Shown: piece by piece, positions 1 to 8,938 of the stretch
Layout: every line of letters starts with the position of its first letter
How positions within the stretch are numbered: the stretch's first letter is position 1
NCBI GenBank assembly: GCA_035703165.1
Contig: DASSYR010000050.1
Location: 1-64,000, forward strand
Source of the DNA: AWTP1-9 sp035703165
Lineage (GTDB): Bacteria; Bacteroidota; Bacteroidia; Chitinophagales; Chitinophagaceae
Length of the DNA stretch: 64,000 nucleotides
Direction: 5' to 3'
The notes under the pieces: model-generated
The model's input: only the letters and a program-made list of their open reading frames with translations
Databases searched by the model: none
Told to the model about the DNA's origin: nothing
Translations under genes and position numbers: made by a program

Positions 1-23
1 GTTGATTAACTTGTTTAGCATAA

Positions 24-75
24 AATAAATCTGCAAGATTTTGAAAGCAATTTCCTATTTTCTTGCAGATTTATT
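24..75. repeat. 15-bp perfect inverted repeat (hairpin)
   Basis: AATAAATCTGCAAGA at 24-38 is exactly complementary to 61-75, with a 22-nt loop. Read on the minus strand the distal arm is followed by a T-rich stretch, so it could terminate transcription coming from the minus-strand sugar transferase that ends at 338. The 260-nt gap makes that uncertain. Other possibilities are a small mobile repeat or an RNA stem belonging to a feature left of the window. Confidence 0.6.
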
Positions 76-337
76 CCCTATAAGTTTTACCCAAACCATT
101 TCCTGTTGTGGATTACAGAATTTTTAAGGGACGACTAATTAAACAAACAACTTTGGTCGTATAGAACAAGCATAATTGATTGATTATTTTCTTGATAAAC
201 TCCCCTTCCTTTGTTAGGAAGAATATAATATTACAGAGAAAATATTAGAAGGTAAATCTGTACAATTATATAGTAGTTTAAGCTTGTTTAGTGCTATCTT
301 TTCATCGGGTCAAATACAAATCATTTCGGGCGAATTA
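76..337. other. gene-free AT-rich stretch
   Basis: No open reading frame with recognisable protein character, no tRNA-like fold and no clear promoter box was seen here. It is the 3' flank of the minus-strand sugar transferase. Confidence 0.5.
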
Positions 338-1102
338 TTATGCTGCAATATTTTTATTGTTTTCATATTCAAGATCATGATATTTATGATAAAAAAACTT
401 GTTATTTTTAAAAAGTAGTAATCCGATATGCCTGATCGTTTGTGAAGCAGTTTTTAAAATTATATATATGTCTTTATTTGCACTGGCAGTCTTGATATAA
501 AAAATATCCCAGTAAAAGCGATCTGTAATACTTTTAATCGTTGTAGTCGGTCCCCTATACCCTTTTATTTGCGAAAGACCGGTTATTCCAGGTTTAATAA
601 GGCTCCTAAGCTTATAATTTTTTATTATCTGCGAAAAATTGTAGCAATCATGATGCATATGAGGCCTTGGCCCAACAATACTCATGTCCCCAATTAAAAC
701 ATTAAAAAACTGTGGCAATTCATCTAAGTTGGTTTTACGTAAAAATTTACCCAGCTTGGTAATGCGAGAATCGTTTTCCGTAGCCTGTTTAAAATTGGCT
801 TCATCATTTACCCTCATTGTTCTAAATTTCAAACAAGAAAAGCTCTTACCAAATCTTCCTACTCTGCGTTGTATAAAGAAAACAGGTCCTCCAGAATCAA
901 GAAAAATTAATATTGATAATAGGGGAACAATCCACGCTAAAAGGAAAACGATAACACACAAAGAAAAACAAATGTCAATAAGACGTTTAAAAAAAAAGAA
1001 ATAGAATTTATTTCGGATATGTATTTGAAAATCAATTAGTTTAACTAATTTTGCGTAATCAAACTTTTTCTTTAAGGGGATATTAAGTGATATGGCTTCC
1101 AT
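338..1102 (-). CDS. undecaprenyl-phosphate sugar-1-phosphate transferase (bacterial sugar transferase family)
   Basis: This enzyme would start glycan assembly by moving a sugar-1-phosphate from a nucleotide sugar onto undecaprenyl phosphate at the inner membrane. The 254-residue protein has one strong hydrophobic hairpin (about 41-68) followed by the cytosolic catalytic domain: KFRTM (92-96), DELPQFFN (127-134), GPRPH (144-148) and KPGITG (170-175), all hallmarks of the WcaJ/WbaP C-terminal family. It lacks the extra N-terminal membrane domain of long WcaJ/WbaP forms and so resembles the short type. It is transcribed away from the rest of the locus, which begins 208 bp away on the other strand. 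The sugar transferred cannot be told from sequence. Confidence 0.9.
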   Translation of the reverse strand: MEAISLNIPLKKKFDYAKLVKLIDFQIHIRNKFYFFFFKRLIDICFSLCVIVFLLAWIVPLLSILIFLDSGGPVFFIQRRVGRFGKSFSCLKFRTMRVNDEANFKQATENDSRITKLGKFLRKTNLDELPQFFNVLIGDMSIVGPRPHMHHDCYNFSQIIKNYKLRSLIKPGITGLSQIKGYRGPTTTIKSITDRFYWDIFYIKTASANKDIYIILKTASQTIRHIGLLLFKNNKFFYHKYHDLEYENNKNIAA

Positions 1103-1310
1103 GGTATATTGAGTCTACTTTTTTTTATAAGTTAGCTGAAATTGCATAGCAAAGAAAGCTAATTAAAATCAAAAAACAATAAAAAATTTGTTATAAAATG
1201 TTTTTCTAAAATAAGGATTCTCGGGTTAAAGAAAACGTTGCATGGGGAAATTTAAATTTATACAATTAACTTGTAAAAAATACTATTAAGCTTTTATTTT
1301 TAAACATTTC

Positions 1311-2618
1311 ATGATTAAACGGATTGGATTAATTGCGCTTTATTCAGGTCTTGGCCAGTTGTTTTTGATTTTTTCATTAAAATTTTTCTCTTATCATAGT
1401 ACCCCATATTATATAACGCGGATTGGTCAAGTTGATTCCTTATTCCAATTAATTCTTACAATTATCGCATTGGGTTTACAATCATCTGCCATAAGAAATA
1501 TAGCTATTGCTAAAGATTGGCAAGATGAATATGGTAAAACTCAATCGGCGCGGTTTATGTTGAGTTTATTGATGCTTTCCCTTGTATTGTTAGGATTTGT
1601 TAAGCCCCAAATTGTGCTTTTTGCATTGGCACCATTGGTAGCTTTGAGTGGAGATTATGCTTTGTATTCAACAGGTCATCCAGTTATGGGTTCTTTTTTA
1701 GCTTTAGTAAGGATTTTAATACCTTATATTTTTCTAATTGCAGGAGTATTCCTAAAACAAGCATGGTCAGATTTTTTCTTTGTAACCGGAATTATTATTG
1801 CTTACATTTCTACTAATATCTTTATTTCTAAATATTTAGGTACAAAAATATTTTACACTCCTAAATGGATTAATTTAAAATTATATTTACAAAGTTTACC
1901 ATTAGGCGTGGTTACATTAGCACTGTATTTTATAGGACCGGGTATTATTCTAATAATGCCCTTTTTTTACTCACCAAAAACAGTGGCAATTGTTTTTTTG
2001 GGTTTGAAATTATACACGATATTTAAGGGGATTTTACGAATTATTCACCAGGCTTTTGTGAGGGAAATGATACGAGATGAAATTTGCCTGAAAGTGGATA
2101 ACTTTGGAACCCTATTTGGACTATCACTAGTTTCATTTGTCTATATTTTCCCAAATTCATTTATTTCGACTTTTTTTGGTACTAATTACTTGAATGAAAA
2201 GCCATTTTTCTACATGTTGAGTTGTTCCGCCTTAGTTTATTCCTTATTTTCCAGTTCTACAACGAAAGCTCTTTTTGAAAGGAAAGATATTGCTTATGCT
2301 CAAAGAAGTTTAGTATCTTCTTTAATTACAATAAGCTTTTGTATTATTCTCGCGTATGCAAATTCTACATCTATATCGGCAGGGATAAGTTTAATTGCGG
2401 GCGAATTAATTTTTGCGGTACTTATGCTTGATTTACTTAAAAAAAATATAGATTTAAAAGATAGGCTATTATTTTTGTTTAAAAATCTATACTTAATTTT
2501 TATACCTTTTTCTGTAAGACTTGTGGGGGGGGATTCTTTTTTCTGCTTTTTTATTTCGTTGTTACTGGTTTCGGCGACTATAACTTTGGTATATTTTAGG
2601 AAAGACTTTTTTTATTAA
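1311..2618 (+). CDS. Wzx-like polysaccharide flippase
   Basis: A 435-residue, almost entirely hydrophobic protein with about 12 predicted membrane segments separated by short basic loops, the architecture of the MOP superfamily that flips lipid-linked glycan units across the inner membrane. Its place directly before a methyltransferase, polymerase-like and glycosyltransferase genes supports the Wzx role. Sequence identity in this family is low, so the call rests on topology and context. A run of eight G (2525-2532) lies in frame near codon 405; a length change there would alter only the last 30 residues. The substrate is unknown. Confidence 0.75.
   Translation: MIKRIGLIALYSGLGQLFLIFSLKFFSYHSTPYYITRIGQVDSLFQLILTIIALGLQSSAIRNIAIAKDWQDEYGKTQSARFMLSLLMLSLVLLGFVKPQIVLFALAPLVALSGDYALYSTGHPVMGSFLALVRILIPYIFLIAGVFLKQAWSDFFFVTGIIIAYISTNIFISKYLGTKIFYTPKWINLKLYLQSLPLGVVTLALYFIGPGIILIMPFFYSPKTVAIVFLGLKLYTIFKGILRIIHQAFVREMIRDEICLKVDNFGTLFGLSLVSFVYIFPNSFISTFFGTNYLNEKPFFYMLSCSALVYSLFSSSTTKALFERKDIAYAQRSLVSSLITISFCIILAYANSTSISAGISLIAGELIFAVLMLDLLKKNIDLKDRLLFLFKNLYLIFIPFSVRLVGGDSFFCFFISLLLVSATITLVYFRKDFFY
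2525..2532 (+). repeat. G8 homopolymer inside the flippase gene
   Basis: Eight consecutive G in an AT-rich gene, encoding part of Val-Gly-Gly-Asp. Tracts of this length are prone to slippage and may switch the reading frame. Confidence 0.85.
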
Positions 2619-2682
2619 AAATTTATATAAAATTTAAAATATGTTAAACTATTAGAATATTTAATTTTACATTTTAATATAT

Positions 2683-3408
2683 ATGCTTTTTAATGCGCTT
2701 TACAAATACTTAAAAAAACAGAGTTTTCAACCTGATTTCCTGTCTCTTTTTCTTAATCCGTTTTTTTTTATACGATCTTCATTGTATAGGGGTATAAAAC
2801 TTCAGGCACCCAACCTTAAGGGAAAGCTTATGGACTTTGGTTGCGGAAGAAAACCATATAGAAACCTTTTTAGCGTAGATGAATACATTGGTGTTGACAT
2901 TGAACAAGCTGGTCATGATCACAGTAATTCTGAAATTGACTTTTTTTATAATGGTAAAGTATTACCATTTATGAATAAGAATTTTGATTCGATTTTTTGT
3001 AGCGAGGTTCTTGAACATGTATTTAACCCAGATGAGATTATACCTGAACTAAACCGAGTGCTTAAGAGTAATGGTAAAATACTTATTACTGTTCCTTTTT
3101 GTTGGAATGAACACGAAGTTCCTTATGATTATGCAAGATACAGTTCTTTCGGTATTGTTGCTTTACTTGAGAAAAATGGTTTTGAAATAGTTGAACAAAA
3201 AAAAACCGGCAGCTTTGTGCCAGTATTATTTCAGCTATGGAGTTTGTATTTTTTTGAGCTTTTCAGAAAACTCGGAAAAATGGGATATTTTTTTTCAATG
3301 ATGTTTATTATTCCAATGAATTTGGTGGGTAGCGTTTTACAGTATTTGTTTCCTAAAAATCATTCTATGTATTTTAACAATGTAGTGCTCGCTAAAAAGA
3401 TAAACTAA
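2683..3408 (+). CDS. class I SAM-dependent methyltransferase
   Basis: The 241-residue protein has a Rossmann methyltransferase core: motif I DFGCG (51-55), then VDIE, an acidic residue at the end of strand 2, and a later SEVLEHV segment typical of the Methyltransf_11 group. Residues about 190-225 are hydrophobic and may anchor it to the membrane. It lies between the flippase and polymerase genes with short gaps, so it probably methylates a sugar or lipid-linked intermediate of the surface glycan. The acceptor is not deducible. Confidence 0.75.
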   Translation: MLFNALYKYLKKQSFQPDFLSLFLNPFFFIRSSLYRGIKLQAPNLKGKLMDFGCGRKPYRNLFSVDEYIGVDIEQAGHDHSNSEIDFFYNGKVLPFMNKNFDSIFCSEVLEHVFNPDEIIPELNRVLKSNGKILITVPFCWNEHEVPYDYARYSSFGIVALLEKNGFEIVEQKKTGSFVPVLFQLWSLYFFELFRKLGKMGYFFSMMFIIPMNLVGSVLQYLFPKNHSMYFNNVVLAKKIN

Positions 3409-3417
3409 TTTGCCTAA

Positions 3418-4593
3418 ATGATTAGAAAAAGAGATGTTGTTTTTTTGCTTTTTTTTATAACATTGTGTTATATAGTTTCCCCATGGCTTTTTGAAAAGAG
3501 ACTTTTCATTAATGAATTTTTATCTATAGTGGGATTAATCCTTTTAGTCTACAAGCATTTTAGAGTCGGTTATGACACAATAAGCATTTATATAATTTTG
3601 CTTTTTGCAATAGGAATACTGCATGCAGTAACGTCATTATTTAGGATGGACAATATTTATTATTACCTGAGAAATTCTGTTATTCTTTATTCTGTATTTA
3701 CTTTTTTTGTTGGTTATTATTTTGGGGGTTATCTAAGAGAGTTTGTTAATATAATCAGGAAGTATTTTAAGGCTTATGTAAGTGTGCTTCTTTTTTTCCC
3801 AGTTTCCCGATATTTATTTGAGCGCTTTGGCATGGCTACCTTATTTCCTGCCTTATTCAAGAAAGCAAAATATCAATGGGTTTTACCTTCTTTAATAGGA
3901 ATAAATCTTATTTATTCAATAAGTTATAAGTCTGCTACTACACTAATTCTTGTATTGTTTTATTGCGTGTTGCTTGTTTCTCCTGGGTATCGCTTTTTTA
4001 AACAAATTATTGTTGTGCTTGTAGTTTTTTTTTCTATCTTTTTTATTTATATCCAACCTAATCTTAATATTATTTCCCATAATTATTCTGTTCATAATGA
4101 TAAGGCTATTCGGGAAGTTATGGAATCGAATCCGCTTTTAAAACTTGATGGAAATACTACTTGGCGATTAGTATTGTGGAAACAAATAATTATTGATCGT
4201 TTTCCCGGTAATTTATTAGGGATGGGTTTAGGAACACCCATTTTTAAATATTTTCCGGTTGAAAACATTAGTAAACTAGAATCATTACCATATGTAATTG
4301 GAGCACATAATTCGTTTGTTTATTTGTTTGGGAGATTAGGGTTTGTTTATATAATCCTAACTATATATATGTATAGATATGTTTTTAAAGAATATTTTTA
4401 TTTTAAAAAGTATTATTTACAAAATAATGCTATTTTAATCTTTTGGAGTTTTTTTGCAATAAGTGTAATTGCTTTATTTAATCCTGTTTTGGAGTCCCCG
4501 GTTTATGCAGGTGGATATTGGATGATATTAGGATTTGTTGCTAAAGCAATTAATCTTCGGAAAGTAAACACTTTAAAAATTAAAGAGACGTGA
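3418..4593 (+). CDS. O-antigen polymerase/ligase-like membrane protein (Wzy/WaaL type)
   Basis: A 391-residue polytopic membrane protein with around ten membrane segments and a large periplasmic loop. The loop region contains a WRLVLWKQ segment and, further on, AHNSFVYLFGRLG, which matches the conserved His-containing block of the O-antigen ligase/polymerase family. It probably polymerises or ligates lipid-linked repeat units on the periplasmic side. It starts 9 bp after the methyltransferase stop, and its stop codon overlaps the GTG of the next gene, so the two are very likely translationally coupled. A second member of the family lies at 6513-7787; which is polymerase and which ligase is unresolved. 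Confidence 0.7.
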   Translation: MIRKRDVVFLLFFITLCYIVSPWLFEKRLFINEFLSIVGLILLVYKHFRVGYDTISIYIILLFAIGILHAVTSLFRMDNIYYYLRNSVILYSVFTFFVGYYFGGYLREFVNIIRKYFKAYVSVLLFFPVSRYLFERFGMATLFPALFKKAKYQWVLPSLIGINLIYSISYKSATTLILVLFYCVLLVSPGYRFFKQIIVVLVVFFSIFFIYIQPNLNIISHNYSVHNDKAIREVMESNPLLKLDGNTTWRLVLWKQIIIDRFPGNLLGMGLGTPIFKYFPVENISKLESLPYVIGAHNSFVYLFGRLGFVYIILTIYMYRYVFKEYFYFKKYYLQNNAILIFWSFFAISVIALFNPVLESPVYAGGYWMILGFVAKAINLRKVNTLKIKET

Positions 4594-5765
4594 AAATTCT
4601 TTTTATTCATAATCAATACCAAAAAGAAGGAGGAGAGGATCTTGCTGTGGAGCTTGAGTCGAAATTATTGACAGAGAAGGGGCATATTACAAAAGTACTG
4701 CTGTTTAATAACAATGAAATTGATTCGCGCTGGAATAAAATCAGATTTGGCTTGCAATCAATTTACAATATTTATTCATTCAAGAAAATTGCCTTAGTTA
4801 TAAAAGCATTTAATCCAGACGTCATTCATGTACATAATATTTTTTTTAGAATCTCTCCTTCTGTATTTTTTTTAGCAAAGGCATTAAAAATACCGATCGT
4901 ACTAACATTGCATAATTATAGACTTATTTGTTGTAATGCACTTTTATTGCGAAATGATTCAATTTGTGAATTATGTATTAAGAAGAAATTTCCATTAGAA
5001 GGTGTAAAATATAAATGTTACCGTTCTTCAATAATAGATTCTGCAGTAACTACGACTATTACAAGTATTCACAAACTTATAGGGACATGGAGAAATAAGG
5101 TAGATAAATATATTTCCCTTACTGAGTTTTCAAGAAAAATTATTTTATCCTCTTCGTTGAGGATTAATCCTGAGAAGGTTACTGTAAAAGCGAATTTTGT
5201 TAGTGATTTTGGAGAGGGAATTTGGCCAAGGGAAGATTTTTTTTTGTTTGTCGGAAGAATATCGCCAGAAAAAGGGGTTAGTCTTTTGCTGGATGCCTTT
5301 TCACTTTTGCCAGAGAAAAAACTTATTCTTATTGGGGAGGGACCGGATAAGGATAGATTGTATAATAAGTATAAAAATTTTACTAACGTGACTTTTCTTG
5401 GTAAGCAATTGAAGTCGGAGGTGATAGCTTATATGAAAAGGAGTCGGGCACTTATATTTCCTTCGATATGGTACGAAGGATTGCCTTTTACCATAATTGA
5501 GGCTTTTTCAACGGGAACCCCAGTTATTGCCACTAAGCTAGGAGCAATGAATGAATTAATAAATAATGATTATAATGGCTTTCATTTTGAGAATGGTAAT
5601 GTGAATGATTTAAAGGAATGCTTAATAAAATTTGAGGCACAATATTCACAAAGGAGATTATATATAAATTCTAGAGATACTTATTTGAGACAATATCATC
5701 CAGATATCCAATACCAGAATATATTGAAAATTTATAATGAGGTTATTTTAAAAAAGAATGAGTAA
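4590..5765 (+). CDS. family 4 glycosyltransferase (GT-B fold)
   Basis: A 391-residue retaining glycosyltransferase. The N-terminal domain opens with KILFIHNQYQ and a Gly-Gly pair (14-15). The C-terminal GT4 domain shows FVGRISPEKG (220-229), IGEGPD (248-253) and the acidic EGLPFTIIE block (296-304) that contacts the donor nucleotide sugar. A cluster of cysteines (114, 115, 126, 129, 143) between the domains is characteristic of a GT4 subgroup and may bind metal. It starts at GTG, overlapping the previous stop by 4 bp, and its end overlaps the next gene by 8 bp, so it is part of a tight operon. It presumably extends the lipid-linked glycan in the cytoplasm. Confidence 0.88.
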   Translation: MKILFIHNQYQKEGGEDLAVELESKLLTEKGHITKVLLFNNNEIDSRWNKIRFGLQSIYNIYSFKKIALVIKAFNPDVIHVHNIFFRISPSVFFLAKALKIPIVLTLHNYRLICCNALLLRNDSICELCIKKKFPLEGVKYKCYRSSIIDSAVTTTITSIHKLIGTWRNKVDKYISLTEFSRKIILSSSLRINPEKVTVKANFVSDFGEGIWPREDFFLFVGRISPEKGVSLLLDAFSLLPEKKLILIGEGPDKDRLYNKYKNFTNVTFLGKQLKSEVIAYMKRSRALIFPSIWYEGLPFTIIEAFSTGTPVIATKLGAMNELINNDYNGFHFENGNVNDLKECLIKFEAQYSQRRLYINSRDTYLRQYHPDIQYQNILKIYNEVILKKNE

Positions 5766-6516
5766 GAAATTTAAAATTGTGAGTCTTAGTGTTAACTATC
5801 TTTCTTTCGAGGAAAGCCTTAATAAAGTAATTCAATTGGGCCTATCTCATGAGCCTTCTTTTATATGTTTTGCAAACGTACACATGGCTACGGAGGCTTA
5901 TTTAGATAATTCTTTTCTTCAGAGAGTAGATAGGGCTACCTTGGTTTTGGCAGATGGTAAGCCAATTGCAGCTGCTTTTCGATGGATTTATAACAAGAAA
6001 CAAGAACGGATAGCAGGAATGGATTTTATGCCCCGGCTTCTGAGAGTGGCAGACACAGTAAGAGCAAAAATATTTTTGTTTGGATCAACAAATGAAGTAC
6101 TAGATAGGCTAAAGCTTAAAATTAATTTGGATTATCCAAATGTGGTTATTGTGGGAGTTTTATCCCCGCCATTTAGGATATTATCGCCCGATGAACAGAT
6201 TTCTTACATTGATCAAATTAATCAACATAACCCACATTTTGTAATGGTTTCATTAGGCTGCCCCAAACAGGAAAAATGGATGGCCGACAATTATAAAAAG
6301 ATAAATGCAGTTTTGCTTGGGGTTGGCGGTGCGTTTCCTGTTATGGCAGGCATTCAAAAACGCTCGCCAAAATGGATGCAACATGCAGGTCTAGAATGGT
6401 GTTATCGACTTGTACAGGAACCAATAAGATTATTTAAAAGATACCTTACTACTAATAGTTTATTTATTTACTTGTTAATTAGGCAATGGATAAGCACAAA
6501 ACTAAAAATACGATGA
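5758..6516 (+). CDS. WecG/TagA/CpsF family glycosyltransferase (GT26)
   Basis: A 252-residue protein covering the whole GT26 domain, with NVHMATEAY, ADGKP, GCPKQEKWM and GVGGAFPVMAG in the expected order. Characterised members transfer N-acetylmannosamine or ManNAc-uronic acid to a lipid-linked GlcNAc, giving the second sugar of a polysaccharide or teichoic-acid linker. The window also has a WecA-like GlcNAc-1-phosphate transferase at 30.1 kb, though linkage between the two is only inference. Its TGA overlaps the ATG of the next gene (ATGA). The exact donor is unknown. Confidence 0.88.
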   Translation: MSKKFKIVSLSVNYLSFEESLNKVIQLGLSHEPSFICFANVHMATEAYLDNSFLQRVDRATLVLADGKPIAAAFRWIYNKKQERIAGMDFMPRLLRVADTVRAKIFLFGSTNEVLDRLKLKINLDYPNVVIVGVLSPPFRILSPDEQISYIDQINQHNPHFVMVSLGCPKQEKWMADNYKKINAVLLGVGGAFPVMAGIQKRSPKWMQHAGLEWCYRLVQEPIRLFKRYLTTNSLFIYLLIRQWISTKLKIR

Positions 6517-7787
6517 TCAAAGCTTTCATCAATAAGAGCTTCCTAAAAGATGAGAGAAGTATTTATGTTGGATTTGGGATATTTATTGCAATTACCTTGG
6601 TGTTTTGGCCTTTACTTAATTCTATAATTTGTTTTCTCTTCTTTATCTATTGGCTTCTCTTTTCAAAAAAAGAGTTTTCATTAAAAACAAATAAAAGTCA
6701 AACTCTTTTATTGTTTCTAAGTTTATATATAGTTGCCCTTATCGGGTCACTTTATTCTGTTAATATAAAGGAGGCAATGTTAGAGGTAAAGCAGAAAATT
6801 CCACTTGCTTTATTTCCAATTATTCTTGGAACCACACGAGGAGTTACTAGAAAGGACACTGAAAAAATTCTGATTTCCTTTTCTTTAGCAACTATTATAG
6901 GCTCGTTCATATGTCTTTTAAACGGGCTTATTTATTATCTTAATACTGGGAGTAAAATAAAGCTTTCGGGGTATGACTTAATTATTCTAAAACAGACTAC
7001 TCCTTCTATTTTTTGTGTATTTGTTGTATTTTCAGTTTCTTACATCGCTAATAAGATAGCAGATCATTACATCAGAGACCTGACGAATAAATATATTAGA
7101 TGGTTTTGGGTTGGCTTCTTTTTTAATTTTGGTTTTATGCTATTGTTAGGGAACCGAATGACTTTATTTTGTTTTGCCCTAATTGTAATTTATTATCTTT
7201 TTTGTTATTTTAAGACTTTTAGGCAAAGAGTTTTTGTTATTTTAATTTTCGTATTTGCGAATGTCTTTATAGTGAAGATTAATCCTCGCTTGCAAAAACA
7301 ATGGCAAGAGATTATAGATATTTATAGAAAGAATGAAATTAAACTGGATGAGGATAAATCGCTCGGTCGAGAATGGGGGGGGGCATCCATTCGTATAGCG
7401 ATATGGAGGTGTAGCTGGGATATTGTAAAAAAATACTGGATTACTGGTGTGGGAAATGGAGATGTTCAGGATTTTCTGCAGAAATCCTATGAAGACAGAA
7501 AATTTTTTTTTGCATCTCGATATAATAGGTATAATTCACATAACCAGTTTCTTCAGCAGCTACTTTCAACGGGTCTTTTGTCAGTTTTTCTATTTTGTTT
7601 ATGTCTTCTTGTGCCACTAAAAAATTCTCTGTTTATTAGAAGAAATATTGTATATACCTTTTTTATTCTTACGTTTGCTATTGTTTGTATTACTGAGTCT
7701 TTGCTCGAGATCAATAAGGGTATAGTATGGTATTCTTTTTTTAATTCAATATTTGCTTTTCAAACCACTAATAATAGTTTTAAATAA
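6513..7787 (+). CDS. O-antigen ligase/polymerase (Wzy_C family)
   Basis: A 424-residue polytopic membrane protein. The start at 6513 is preferred to the upstream ATG at 6486 because it gives the standard ATGA overlap with the GT26 gene instead of a 31-bp overlap. The large loop has the family pattern: an Arg-rich WGGASIRIAIW segment, a GVGNGD turn and NSHNQFLQ with the conserved His. It would polymerise repeat units or join the glycan to its lipid acceptor in the periplasm. A G9 tract (7375-7383) encodes the Trp-Gly-Gly at the start of that loop, so slippage would truncate the protein before the likely active site. Confidence 0.8.
   Translation: MIKAFINKSFLKDERSIYVGFGIFIAITLVFWPLLNSIICFLFFIYWLLFSKKEFSLKTNKSQTLLLFLSLYIVALIGSLYSVNIKEAMLEVKQKIPLALFPIILGTTRGVTRKDTEKILISFSLATIIGSFICLLNGLIYYLNTGSKIKLSGYDLIILKQTTPSIFCVFVVFSVSYIANKIADHYIRDLTNKYIRWFWVGFFFNFGFMLLLGNRMTLFCFALIVIYYLFCYFKTFRQRVFVILIFVFANVFIVKINPRLQKQWQEIIDIYRKNEIKLDEDKSLGREWGGASIRIAIWRCSWDIVKKYWITGVGNGDVQDFLQKSYEDRKFFFASRYNRYNSHNQFLQQLLSTGLLSVFLFCLCLLVPLKNSLFIRRNIVYTFFILTFAIVCITESLLEINKGIVWYSFFNSIFAFQTTNNSFK
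7375..7383 (+). repeat. G9 homopolymer inside the O-antigen ligase gene
   Basis: Nine consecutive G, the longest G or C run noticed in the window, read in frame as part of Trp-Gly-Gly-Ala. It is a candidate phase-variation tract; the frame is intact as sequenced. Confidence 0.9.
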
Positions 7788-7788
7788 A

Positions 7789-8676
7789 ATGAATAATTCA
7801 ACAGCGTCAGAAACACAAAGAGAAGAACTGGACTTGCTAGATCTGTTAAAACCAGTAAAAATCTTTTTTAAAAAAATAGGTGTTTTTTTTTCTTCTTATT
7901 TTAAAAAGATTGTGCGGAGAAAAATTTTATTTCTATGTGTAATTTTTGCTATAGCATTATTTGGTTTTTCTTTGAGGTTTTATTTGAATACGTATTATAG
8001 AACCGAGGCAATATTTATTTCACATAGTATTCCGTCAAAATTTTGCTCTGCGGCCATCTCTGATCTTAATAAGTTAACTAAAAGTGTTGAAGATATTCCT
8101 TTGTTGGCTTCAAAGCTTCATGTTAATGACAGTACCGCAGCGTTCATAAAAAGTATTTTTCTTCAGCCAATAAACGATACTTTTTTTTTGGAACGGAAAG
8201 GCTCAGAACATTCTTTTTTTAAAATTAAATTAGTTGTAAATAATAGGTATTGCATTGATACTATACAGAAAGGAATTGTTTATTTTTTGGAAAATAATTA
8301 TTATTCATTAAAGAGAAAAGAGGTAAAAATAAAAAACCTATTGGCATTGAAAGACAATCTTCAAAAAAAAATTATTAGTCTTGATAGTCTAAAAAATATT
8401 GTCAATAGAAGTATAATTCCTCAAACCAATGGACAGGGGATTATTCTTGGGCAACCAATAAATCCCGTAAGCGTGTATGATGCAGAAGTGCTTTATTATA
8501 AAGAGCAATTAAAAATTAATGAAGATTTGGCAACGATTGACAATATTGAAATTTTGCAGCCTTTCTTGCAGTTTAGTAGGCCAAATTACCCTAATTTTAA
8601 TCTCATATTTATTTACTTTCTGATAGCGGGATTAATAATATCTACGATTTTAACACCTTTGTTTTCAAGAAAATAA
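7789..8676 (+). CDS. Wzz-like chain-length determinant or related membrane protein
   Basis: A 295-residue protein starting with ATG one base after the preceding stop. It has a cytoplasmic N-terminal tail, one membrane segment (about residues 45-65), a periplasmic region with some helical character, and a second membrane segment at the extreme C-terminus (about 270-290). This two-helix layout and its place after a polymerase match Wzz-type proteins, which set polysaccharide chain length. No proline-rich PxxP motif before the second helix and no tyrosine-kinase domain are evident, so the match rests on topology. The locus has no Wza or Wzc inside this window. Confidence 0.55.
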   Translation: MNNSTASETQREELDLLDLLKPVKIFFKKIGVFFSSYFKKIVRRKILFLCVIFAIALFGFSLRFYLNTYYRTEAIFISHSIPSKFCSAAISDLNKLTKSVEDIPLLASKLHVNDSTAAFIKSIFLQPINDTFFLERKGSEHSFFKIKLVVNNRYCIDTIQKGIVYFLENNYYSLKRKEVKIKNLLALKDNLQKKIISLDSLKNIVNRSIIPQTNGQGIILGQPINPVSVYDAEVLYYKEQLKINEDLATIDNIEILQPFLQFSRPNYPNFNLIFIYFLIAGLIISTILTPLFSRK

Positions 8677-8867
8677 TTATTTTGTAATAATATCAATGAC
8701 CTAAAAACATTAATAGTCTTGATAATCTACTTGGGCATATGTAATAAAGGAGTTTTTTTTTAAAAAACATAATATCCACAATGGGCTAATAAACTTTGTA
8801 GGTATAATTGTTTATAATTTGACCTATCGTTAACCTAAGCGAAAATGATATGTGGTTCAATAATTAA

Positions 8868-8875
8868 TAAATTTG
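8868..8875 (+). promoter_or_regulatory. -7 promoter box before the GT25 gene
   Basis: TAAATTTG fits the Bacteroidota consensus TAnnTTTG and would give a leader of roughly 55 nt. No convincing TTTG -33 element was found at the usual distance. The 262-bp gap before the GT25 gene suggests that this gene starts a new transcript. Confidence 0.45.
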
Positions 8876-8938
8876 TTTGAGTTTGTTAAAAAATCGGATT
8901 CACAAAAGAAATGATAACTTGAGGTTAATTTACAACCT

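Noticed and set aside
684..1004. 106-codon plus-strand frame opposite the sugar transferase
   Set aside because: It lies entirely antisense to a gene with strong family motifs and has no protein-like features of its own.
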